Positions 1-10,063 of a DNA stretch of 64,000 bases are shown piece after piece. Origin of the DNA: Histoplasma ohiense (lineage: Eukaryota > Ascomycota > Eurotiomycetes > Onygenales > Ajellomycetaceae); NCBI GenBank assembly GCA_017607445.1, contig JAEVHH010000006.1:1240001-1304000 (forward strand), in the 5' to 3' direction. The position numbers and the translations under genes were made by a program. The notes under the pieces are model-generated. The model was not told the DNA's origin, did no database searches, and was given only the letters and a program-made list of their open reading frames with translations. Within the stretch, counting starts at the first letter, position 1. Each line of letters opens with the position of its first letter.

Positions 1-2901
1 ATATTGAATTGGAGATACTAGAATTGAAATAACAGAATCAGAAGAATTTATCTGTTCTATGCAAGAAACATCTACAACACCACTCTACTTTTGAGATGGC
101 AATACTGAATCTTCTTTGAAATGACTATGTTCTATTAATGAAACTACTTTATCTCAAAATCTACAAGATCTTTTAACTGAATTTAAAGATATCTTTTCTG
201 CTGAAGCAGCAGCCAAGCTGAATGAGAACCTCATCATATCACATCATATTTGATTGCAAGACAGAAAGAAACCCTCTTATGAATCTTTATACAATTTCTT
301 GATAGCAGAACTAGATGTCTTACACAAATATCTAGAAGAAATGCTGTCACAGCAGTGAATTTGTTCTACAAAGAGCCCTGCTGCTGCATCTATTGTATTC
401 ACAAAGAAAAAGAATGGAACTTTACACCTTTGCATAGATTATCAAGACCTTAACAAGATAACTATAAAGGATTGATATCCAATCCCTCACATTGAAGAAA
501 TGTTAGATCAATTACAGAGTGCTATCATCTTCTCTAAAATAGATCTCTGAGATGCCTACTACTGCATACAAATAGCAGAAGAAGATGAATGGAAAACAGT
601 GTTTTGAACTCAATACAGCAGCTACAAATTCTGAGTTATATCTATAGGGCTCTGTAATGCTTCTGCTACATTCCAATCTTATATCAATGAAGTGCTGAAA
701 GGTCTAGTTGATATCTGTTGCATTGTTTACCTTGATGATATTCTTATCTATTCTCAAAATATCAAAGACCATACAAAACATCTCCAATTAATCTTCAAAC
801 ACTTATGAAAATATCAACTTTATACTAAGAAAAGCAAATGCATCTTTTTCACTACTGAGGTTGAATTTCTTGGCTATATTGTATCATCTACTGATATAGC
901 CATGGATCGCAACTGAGTTGAAACTATTCTAAATTGGCCGGAATCTAAAGGTGTCTGTGATATTCAAGTTTTCATAGAATTTGTGAACTTTTATCACAGA
1001 TTCATATATGCTTTTTCACAGATAGCCACATCTCTTACAGATCTTCTTTGAAATGCTACAGATAAGCAAACTAAGTTTCAACTTAGTGATTCAGCAAGAA
1101 AAGCTTTTGTAAATTTGAAAGAAACATTTGCACAAGCTATTCTACTGATTCATTATGATTCATAGAAGAAAACCCAAGTTGAAATGGATGCAAGCAAGGA
1201 TGGAATTGCTGGTATTCTATCTCAATGTCTAGAATCAGTACCAGAAACCTATCAAGAAGCTATAGAAATAGCATCAGAATGAAGTAAAAATATAGATAAT
1301 TTGATGTCTACTTGAAGAAAAGAGTGAAGACTCATTGCATTCTTTTCACAGAAGCTTTCTGAAGCTTCTAGAAACTATGACATTCATGATTTGAAACTTC
1401 TGACTATAGTGGCATCATTTCATCACTGACAACACTATCTGCAAGACAATCTGTATTCAATTCAGATCATAACTGACTATGATAATCTGAAATACTTTCT
1501 TAGTATCAAAAGCTTGAACAACTGTCAAATGCATTGAGTGGAAGAGCTATCTGCTTATGATTTCTATATAATCTATTGATCAGAACAGCTAAACCCTACT
1601 GATTCATCTTTGAGATGTTCAGACTATATTATTTCCTCTGAGAATGTAGACTCAAAGCTGTCAATACTACTGATTCTACAGAAAAAAATTCATCAGAGAC
1701 TTCATGACTCTGATCAGAACAGCTTAGTAGATACTGAATCATCTTTGATACAGAGAAGCTCAGATTGTTCTGCAGAGTATTCTTGTTTCTGAAATTTCTT
1801 TGAAACTGACACTGAAGATCATGAACTTCTCATGCCACATCTAGCAGTAATGAAAGCTGCTGAGAATGAAACAGATCATGAATCACCTACTAATTGACTT
1901 CTAGACTTCATTAAAGAATTACAGAAGAGGGATGTCTTTACTGTAACTTGAAGTCAAGAAGTTGAGAATAGTGCAGAGTCTGAAACTCTTAGAGAAGTCT
2001 CTGATATCTCTGAAGATTCTTTGATCATCTGATGAGTAGATGAAGATCATGGACTTCTATATTGCAATCATGCTATCTACATTCCCTCTAGCAAAGCAAT
2101 CACTCAGAAGTTATTATGAATACATCATGATAACTTCTGAGCAGACTACTTTGATATTGCCAGAATCTTAGAGCTTCTACATTGCAAATATTACTGGAAT
2201 ACACTTTGAAAAGACATTGAAATGTATGTCAGAGAGTGTGATATCTGTCAGCATGTTAAAGCTAAAAGGCATAAATCATATGAGCAATTTATCAAAATTC
2301 TCATATCTACTAGACTGTTCAGTTCTCTTGCTATGAATTTCATTGTTGAATTACCACCAGTAATTTGAAAGGGAATCATCTATGATAGTATTTTGATCAT
2401 ACTGGATCACTATACTAAACTAGCTAAGTACTTTCCTTGCATGACTTCAATTACTGCTTCTGATTTTGCAGAGTTGTTCATAGATGCTATTCTAAGTGAT
2501 TACAGTTCATCTTCATCTATCATATCTGATAGAGATAAGTTGTTTACCAGTCACTACTGATCAACATTCTGTTATTATTTATGAGTTAAGTGCAATCTGA
2601 GTACGGCATTCCACCCTCAAACTGATGAGCAAATGAAACATCAGAATCAAACATTAGAGAACTATTTACAAGCATACTTGAATTATCATCAGAATAATTG
2701 AGTGAATCTACTTCTGCAGACACAATTTGCCTACAATTCTGTTTCTCAAGCATCTATTGATATGCCATCATTTCAAGCACTACTAGATTATGATTCTGTT
2801 TCATCAAGAGAGATAATTGATAAAGAATCTGAATCTGTAACCTCTATTGATCTTGAGCTCTTAGCTACAGCAAGGGTGAAGAAATTACAAGAGATACAAA
2901 G
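1..2901 (+). pseudogene. Ty3/Gypsy pol fragment, family C (RT-RNase H-integrase)
   Basis: This is a degenerate pol polyprotein whose 5' part lies outside the window. In order I see a protease/RT linker, an RT core with LHLCIDY near 422 and an intact YLDD at 728-739, an RNase H region (about 1150-1600, with YDIHDLKLL near 1377), an integrase zinc region (HH...CDIC, about 2110-2260) and the integrase core (about 2330-2760). In the core the two Asp positions survive (LDHYTK, SDRDKLF). The expected catalytic Glu appears as Lys in a DEQMKHQNQ segment near 2630. About a dozen in-frame TGA codons sit at Arg or Trp positions, and TAG is rare (one near 1166). The copy ends abruptly at the family A LTR. 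It differs from families A, B and D in sequence, so I treat it as a separate family. Confidence 0.88.
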
Positions 2902-3164
2902 TGTGAGGTGTAGTGACAGTGTGAAGAGTAACAGTAGAAGATAGTTTATAGTGTAGTGGAGATAATAGTAATATATTGTAGAGTGTAATATAGTAGTGTA
3001 ATGTAGTGTAGCTAATTGCTAAGAAAGAAAAGAAAGAGAAAGAAGATGTGCAAAATACATACATTGATATATATATACATATAGAAATAGTGATAGCAAG
3101 AGTATAATGGAAAGAGATAAGAATAAGTGAAGATAATAAGGAAATAATAAATGAGTGCATTACA
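2902..3164 (-). repeat. A1 3' LTR (263 bp)
   Basis: On the plus strand it reads TGTGAGGTGTAG...GTGCATTACA; in element sense it starts TGTAATGCAC and ends CTCACA. The same 263-bp unit recurs at 27862, 34961 and 61589, and with small length changes at 9794, 17305 and 52123. Confidence 0.92.
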
Positions 3165-3554
3165 ATTGTCTCTCTTTTTTATAAGAGCTGCTCTCAGTGA
3201 TTGTATAGATTGCTTGCTAGTAGAAAATTAAATTCCTGTATTGTAAGTTCTGCTTGTTGATAGCAGTGTATTGATCATGTCCTCTAGATAGCTTGTATTC
3301 GCGTCCTCTAGATAGCTTGTATACATGTTGTTATTGATTTCTTAATGAGATGGAATTGGTGGATTCTTTGATTGCTAGAGATTGTGTGCAGAGAAGCAAA
3401 AAGAATTTCTTTCTTCTTGAAGATTTCTCTTCTCTTTTAACTTGATCATCATCAAAGCTCCTTGTCTTTCTGCTGCAATTTTTCATCTCCAATAAAAAAA
3501 ATTTTTAAATTTTTTATATTGTTGTTCTCTCTTCTTCTCTTTTTTTACATTAAA

Positions 3555-4349
3555 ATGAGCTTCTTTGATTACCTTGATTTTAAGTAAGTTGTTTCTTGAG
3601 CACTTATCATGTATTATTGTTGATGTTCCTTGTCAGTGGTGTTATTAATGTGATCACATGCATCACTAGCTTGTTTCTGTATAGCACCATTTGCTGTTCA
3701 CTTGTTATATTGCTCTAGGTTTAGCCCTAATCATGTGATGCACAACAGTCAGATTCCATGCAAACATTGTGTCTCTAGACTTGAAGATGTTGATTTTTGA
3801 TGTGTATTGAGATCAAATGCTCAGAAGTGTTGTGAGGCTTGTGCCTCTGCAGAGAAATTCTGCAAATTCATGAGTAATTCTCTTTAATTCTTGCTCTTAG
3901 CAATGTTGATATATTGATAATGATGCTAGATGCATGATACACCTCTTCTGAGGTGCATTATGCATGGGTGAGCATTTATCTTCATGGGGGTGGCAGCTGG
4001 GGAGGACATGACCAGTCACAAAAGTTGTCTTCATCATTTAGTTAAACAATTGGACACACCTCGCCTGGTGATGCTGTCTGCTCAGAGCAGGGCAGGAGTG
4101 AATGCTCTATGATCCCAGCACTGAGCGGCGGCTGAGCCTGCAGGGGTGCAGATTTTGAAGGCTGTGGTTGTGTCTGATCCTTTCAGAGCAGAGGTGTTAG
4201 AGGAAGAGAAGGGTGTGGAGAAGAGTAGAGAGAAGGAAGCAAATGTTCTGTGGAAGAGGCATTTGCCAGTGTCTTTGCACCCGAAATGAGGCCCGGTGCT
4301 TCACGAGTACTGGAGGCAGCATAAGGAGGGGGTGGCAGAGAGGGGATGA
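3555..4349 (+). pseudogene. Antisense accessory gene of A1 (Cys-motif protein, intron-containing)
   Basis: The gene lies on the strand opposite to A1, between the pol stop and the 3' LTR. Exon 1 is 3555-3583 (29 nt, starting ATGAGCTTC). Intron 1 is 3584-3724 (GTAAGT...TTTAG, 141 nt). Exon 2 is 3725-3873 and stays in frame after splicing, with Cys spacing C-x2-C-x10-C-x9-C-x2-C-x6-C. A second intron starts GTAATT at 3874; its acceptor is uncertain. The last exon (about 3930-4349) is hydrophilic and Lys/Glu-rich, and ends near a TGA at 4347 shared by all copies. TGA codons interrupt exons 2 and 3. The function is unknown. The second half, CxxCx6C, resembles half of a fungal Zn2Cys6 cluster, but I would not call it one. 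This copy keeps more CpG (4060-4310) than the rest of A1. Confidence 0.72.
3929..3966. other. Near-perfect inverted repeat, hairpin
   Basis: The left arm TGCATGATACACCTC and right arm GAGGTGCATTATGCA are separated by TTCT. Only two pairs depart from Watson-Crick pairing; one is A/C at an apparent former CpG and one is a G/T-type change. The hairpin is also present at 23915-23950 and 28884-28920. Confidence 0.75.
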
Positions 4350-4580
4350 GAGAAATGATGAAGGGAGAAATGGAAGTGAGAGATGAGAAATGTTGAGATG
4401 AGAGTGAATGGACTGAAGGCCTTTAGACTTTCCTTAGAACCCATTTTCTTTGTCTTTTCCTTGTCTGTATTTTTTATTTTTTGTATTTATTATACTCAAA
4501 TTGAATTTTTTTTTTCTTTTTCTCTTTTCTCTGATAAAATTCTTCTAAAAAAAAATGTATTTGATTGAAGTTTGAGTGAG

Positions 4581-4670
4581 ATTTGCACTTCTAGTGTTTT
4601 TTGATTTAGAATTTGCACTTCTGACATCTTTCAACTAGATATTTGTGCTTTTGATATTTGAAAGTATGTT
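4581..4670 (-). repeat. Three 30-bp tandem units after the A1 chromodomain
   Basis: Three consecutive 30-bp units start ATTTGCACTT or ATTTGTGCTT at 4581, 4611 and 4641. On the pol strand they would encode about 10-residue basic units (a KHQKCK-like pattern) if the stop at 4696-4698 is a decayed Gln codon. The A2 copy is still open at that codon. Matching arrays lie at 24805-24894 and 29748-29837. Confidence 0.7.
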
Positions 4671-4695
4671 GATTTTGTATTTGTTATTCATTTTC

Positions 4696-7600
4696 TTATT
4701 TGAGAAAGATTTCAAATGTCTGAGTGTTCAATATGTTTTCTTCTGATTCTCATGTATCATCACTAGAACTCCAATCTGTTCATCTTATAAGATATTTCAG
4801 AGATTTGTTTTTTTGTTGTTGTTTTTCAAGAATTTCTTCAACTTGATATTCTTCTTCATTATTGACAAGTTTCAGTTCTGGTTCTGATAGAGCTTCATTT
4901 CTGTGGTTGTATGACTTCAGTAAAGATACATGGAATACAGAATGAATGCTTCTATATGAAAATGACAGTTCTAGTTTGTACACTTATTTTCTGATGATAT
5001 TCAGAATCTTGAAGAGTTCAATATATTTATGATTGAGTTTGTGAATTGAGTGCAGCAATTGGAGATTTTTTGTATTGAGTATGATATAATCATTTATTTT
5101 AAATTGTTGAGGCTTATATTTTGTATCATAATAGATTTTCTGTGCTTGTTGCATCTTTTGTAGATTCTCAATGAGCTTATGACATATTTCCTTGATATGT
5201 TTTGTGCAGCTAGCAGCATGTATAGCAACCAGTTGTGATGATTTGCTGACATTAATTTTCAAATCAGATTGATATCCCATTAAGGCTTCCATGAGTGTCA
5301 TTTCAATAGAGATATGTTGAGAGATATTGTAAACAAACTGTGTCAGCAGTAGTCAGTGTGCTCAGTCATCTTGATGATAGTTGATAAAGCATTGAAGATA
5401 ATGTTTCAAGATTTGATTTTGTCATTCTGTTTGATCATCTGTTTGAGGATGAAAGGCTGTTGAAAGTTTCCAGTGTGTGTCTAGCATATAACAAAAGATG
5501 GATCAATAATGACTTGTAAACAGTGAATCTCAATTGAATATATGGTTTTTGAGTATTCTGTAAATTGTATAGAACTTGATATAAATGATTTCTGCTAGTT
5601 CATCAGCTGTAATGTTTTTGATGCAAGGAATATAGATTGTAAACTTGATATATATATCCACAATCACTAAAATTGCATTATAGATTTGATGAAGGAATGT
5701 AGAGACTGACAAGTCTGTAATAAAATTCATAGTAATAAATTCAAAAGAATTTGATGATAAGAGAATTGTACTCAATTCTTCATATTGTCTGTGCTGTTTT
5801 GACTTTACTCTTTGATAAGTATCACAAGTGGATATATAATCTTTGATATTTCTGACTAGCTCATGTCAATAGTATTTGTTCTGAATGCTGTTTATAAACT
5901 TTTTTATATCAAAGTGACCTCTCTGCAGATCATCATGATTTGCACTGATAATTTCATCAATGAGTGTCTTTTGTTGAGGGATATACATGTGATCATCAGT
6001 ATGCAATATATCATTCTCAGAAATTGTTTATAGCATATTTTCAGCAACAGTCATATTCTTCTCTTTTATTTTCTTTCTTTGCTCAACAGCAAAAGAATCA
6101 ATCTTCTGTGCTTTACTCAGAAATGAGATGAAGGATTCAGACATTTCTGTATATACTGAGTCTTCAAGAATAGCCTTATTGACTGCAATTCAAAGCATAT
6201 ATTGCTCAACACACAACAGAGAGAAAGAGTTTACATAAGAGATAGAAGACATCAATGTATAAAGCACTTTTCACTTATTAAAAGAAGTATTTTACTCATT
6301 AGAGATCTGTGCACAGACTACATCAGAAGAAATATCATTTTGAAAAGAAATATCAGCTTTTCAGTCTAATCTAACTTCATGTTTCAGCTTCTGTTGCAGA
6401 GTAGATAATATAGTTTGATCATTATAGACCTCACTGTAGTCTGCACAACAACTGAGCTCATCAGCTGAATTCTTTGATTCAGAGTGATGCAGTAATACAA
6501 AATCATAAGCAGATAAAGCTTTCATTCATCTGATCTGACATCTATTCAGTTTCTTAGTTGTCATAAAGTACTGGAGATTGATATGATCAGATCAGACTTG
6601 AATTGAATACTGACTTCTCTTCAGATAGTGTCTTCAATTTTTAAATGCTGCTACAATAGTCAAGAGTTCTTTATCATAAGTATTATAACACATTTTCACA
6701 TCAATCAACTTTCTTGATCAGAAGACAACTGAATGTCAGTGCTCATCATTCTACAACTGTAACAGAATAGCAGCAACTGCAAAAGTGAATGCATCAGATT
6801 CAATCTGAATACATCAAGCTGAGTCAAAATGAGCTAATAGAGGAGTATATATAAAGTGTGATTTGAGCTCATTGAAAGCACTTTGAGCATCTTCTGTCTA
6901 TATAAAAGTGGCTTTTCTTTTCTTCTTCTTGCTCTCTTTTGTAAGTTCAAATAATGGGGCTGCAATAGAGGAGAAAGACTTAATAAATCACTGATAGAAA
7001 TTAGCAAAGCTCAAGAAGAATTGAACCTCTTTAATTGATTTAGATATAGATCATTTCACAATAATGAAGACTCTGTCTGACTTCATCTCAACATCATTTG
7101 TATCTATAACAAATCTCAGAAATGAGATTTTGTCCACTTCAAATTCACATTTAAAGAGTTTTGCAAATAGATTCACACACTTGAGACATTCTAGCATCTT
7201 AGTAACATGCACTTTATATTCCTGCTTTGAATTGGAGAATATGAGAATGTCGTCCAAATAGACAACACAACATATATCCAACAAATCAGACAAGGTATTG
7301 TTAATGAATGCTTGGAATGTTGCTGAAGCATTAGCTAGTTCAAATGGTATAACTACATATTCAAAATATTCATATCTCATTCTAAAGGCTGTCTTCCAAC
7401 AGTCTTTTGCTGCTATAAGTATGCAGTGATAGACATCTCAAAGGTCCAGCTTAGTGAATATCTTGACTTTTGAAAATCTATCAAGTAATTCATTTATTAA
7501 AGATAGAGGGTATTGATTCTTGATGATGATTTGATTTAATCTTTGATAGTCTACACAAAGATGAAGTTCATCATCTTTTTTGAGAACAAAGAGAATTGAT

Positions 7601-8340
7601 GCATCAGCTGAGCTACTGAATGATTGTATCCACTCTTTATCTAATGCATTTTTTAAATATTCTCTTAGAGCAGCTAACTCAGTTTCAGAGAGATTGTATA
7701 TCAGCATAAATGAAGATTGTACATCAGACTTGAGATCTATGCAGTGTTCCATCTCTTCTGATTTTTTTGTGCTTATAGCAGCTTCTTCTGAGAAGATATG
7801 TGTGTATAACATGATATAATCAGGTAAACTGATTGACAAGTCTGAATACACAGCTGAGAATATGTGTGAAGCATGCTTTGAGTCTTTTGAATGTTCTGTA
7901 GATAATACTACAAGCATTTCTACTCTAGCTTCTGTGAGAATTTCAGCTAAGACATCTTATTCAGAAATAATTTGAGACTGTTGTTTATCTTCAGAGCTTC
8001 TAAAGAAGAATTGTTCATCTGATCAATCTATAAGAGAATTTGTTTGTCTTAATCAAGAAAATTCTAATACAAGACTGTAGTTCTCTATCTTCATTGCATG
8101 GAAGGAATGAGATGTCTGCTGTGCATTACCCTTGTGATCAGTGACAGTAGTTGCAATGTTATACTCTTCAAAGAAGCACATTATGCATCTATCAATTGAC
8201 TTGATCATTTTGATGTTGTGGTGAGCAGCTTCTAGATTTTGATCCTTTGTTCAAAATTCATTGACACAGTTCACTTCTGATTCAGAGTTTACTAGTGCAA
8301 GCATTTTTTGCAGACTCTTAGATGTAGTAAGTTTCACTGT
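4696..8340 (-). pseudogene. A1 pol: protease, RT, RNase H, integrase, chromodomain
   Basis: The protease has an LVNSESEVN segment near 8300, a decayed LVDSG-type site. RT spans about 7600-7000 and keeps YLDD (7249-7260), both codons still GAC-GAC with their internal CpG. RNase H spans about 6900-6480 and integrase about 6100-5000. The C-terminal integrase/chromodomain section (5301-4698) contains HSVFHVSLLKSY and EEYQVEEIL, typical of chromoviruses. A1 retains TGG at one Trp (about 7393) where A2, A3 and A5 have TGA, and has CAA at an Arg site (7531-7533) where they have TGA. Pol is in the -1 frame relative to gag. The 5' boundary is approximate. Confidence 0.87.
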
Positions 8341-9746
8341 GACAGTGAAGCTTAAGGTGTTTTTGCATCAACTTTTCATGTTTATGACTGTCATTGTGAG
8401 CTGAATGATATGTCTTAAGTGTTTTTTGAGTTCTTCAAGTTCTTCATGTCTTTCATATTGAGTTTTGAGTCAGACTTGATGTTTTTGGATTTGTCTTTGA
8501 GTTGTTTGAAACACAAATTGATGGTATGTTCTGATTGCTTGCAATAACAGCAATATTTCAATTGAATGGAGTCATTGAATCTTGTAGTGTCATTCCATCT
8601 GTATTTGTTTTGTGATCTATTATCAGCATTATTTCTGTTGTTAAAGCTTTGAGTGAAGTTTTTGAAGTTTGACTTCTCTTTAAGCTTCTTCTATCTCTCT
8701 GACAGATTTGATTCTGTCATTGTAAGTTTATGTAGAGTGGCATCATAGCTTAACTCTTCCAATTTGATTGCATATTTGTCAAATTCTCAGTGAATGGAAG
8801 GTAGAACTTTCATATAGAGGTGTGATTTCTGATGATATTTGCTATAAGAATGCTGCAGATGCTTTTCAATTGATTGTAAATGTGAAGTAAATTGTTGAAC
8901 TGTCTAATCTTTTTGTTGCTCTGTTTTTCAGTACTGTCTATCAGCATCTCAGAAACTTTTATCTGAATCAGTGACTTGACATTACATTCAACTAACAAAT
9001 TCTTCCCATGGTGGCAAAGTTCATATATCATGTATATGTTGATACCAATGTTGTTGCATCTCAACATTGAAATGAGTAACAGCTTTGATGATCTTTCAAT
9101 GATCATATTCATTGTAGTAATCAAGATCACTGGCATGAAAAGTAATAGCAGCTGTAACAAAGTTTTTGAATTCTTTCATACTTTGATTTTGAAACTTTTT
9201 CATATCTTTTTGAGAAGAGTGACCACTCATGCTGAGATCTCAAAATTCTAATTGTCAAAGTGGTACTCAACTATATCTCTCACTGACAGTAGTCATAGCA
9301 CTTTTTACTAAGATGTTGAGCACTTGTAGTGTGACTTCTGATGATCTGAGAATACTGATGATGTTATTGTGATTATCATTCATACTAGTTGCATCTCTAC
9401 TGTGGTTCAGATGTGCTTCTAGTGTATTTTGAGTGACTGGAATTGTTTCATTCAATTCTTGTAGTAAAGTGTTGCACTGCTGTTGAAGTTCTCACAATTC
9501 TTTCTCAGTCTGTAATTTTTTGATTCTTCTGATCACAGCTATCTTCTCAGTTTCAATTGTACTGAGATCTTCAGAAGAGATATTTCCTTCTGAACTATAC
9601 TCAGAGTCTGATTCCATAGAGAAAGATGATATCTGTTGCACACTTTCAGTGGCAGAAGTATATGTTTCACAGTTTTCTTCCATGATGTTTACTGCTTTGG
9701 GTTCAGCAGTAGCATGAGTACAGTGGATGCTGCAGATAGAGATCAT
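8330..9746 (-). pseudogene. A1 gag
   Basis: The start is the ATG at 9746 (MISICSIHCTHAT), about 47 nt inside the 5' LTR. The first 84 codons are open and contain an acidic, Ser-rich stretch followed by a short basic coiled-coil-like segment (IRRIKKLQTEKEL), then a TGA. The C-terminal part has a CCHC zinc knuckle near 8505-8550 (CYC K..EH...C). Gag would form the capsid of the cytoplasmic particle. The frame is broken by several stops, and pol follows in the -1 frame. Confidence 0.82.
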
Positions 9747-9793
9747 GACTATTACTCAATGAACTGTCTTTTGAAGATTGAGCAATTAGAAAC

Positions 9794-10063
9794 TGTGAGA
9801 TGTAGTGACAGTGTGAAGAATAACAGTAGAAGATAGTTTATAGTGTAGTGGAGATAATAGTAATATATTGTAGAGTAATGTAGTATAGTAGCATAATGTA
9901 GTGTAGCTAATCGCTAAGAGAGAAAAGAAAGAGAAAGAAGATGTGCGAAATACATACATTGATATATATATACATATAGAAATAGCAGTAGCGAGAGTAT
10001 AATGGAAAGAGGTAAGAATAAGCGAAGATAATAAGGAAATAATAAACGAGTGAGTGCATTACA
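9794..10063 (-). repeat. A1 5' LTR (270 bp)
   Basis: This is the same LTR as at 2902-3164, with a small extra TGAG near its outer end (cgagtgagtgcatt). It retains several CpG in its outer ~80 bp (agcgag, aagcgaag, aaacgag), unlike its inner half. Confidence 0.9.

Larger units (their letters stand above)
2902..10063 (-). mobile_element. A1: chromodomain Ty3/Gypsy retrotransposon, family A
   Basis: This copy has both LTRs (3' LTR 2902-3164, 5' LTR 9794-10063). Reading on the minus strand the order is 5' LTR, gag, protease, RT, RNase H, integrase, chromodomain, a 1.5-kb 3' region holding an antisense gene, then 3' LTR. Length is 7.16 kb. The bases flanking the two ends do not match: the left flank is family C and the right flank is family D. 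No target-site duplication is visible, so the copy has been rearranged or its flanks replaced after insertion. Reading frames are broken by TGA, with fewer TAA and TAG. Confidence 0.9.

Noticed and set aside
2885..3160. Phe/Ser/Tyr-rich membrane-like proteins on the minus strand (also near 17279, 27833, 34953, 52222 and 61551)
   Set aside because: They are translations of the family A LTR, repeated wherever the LTR occurs.
3725..3873. Zn2Cys6 transcription factor domain in the accessory gene
   Set aside because: Only the second half (CxxCx6C) fits. The first half spacing is C-x2-C-x10-C, not C-x2-C-x6-C, and the basic residues typical of that domain are not seen.
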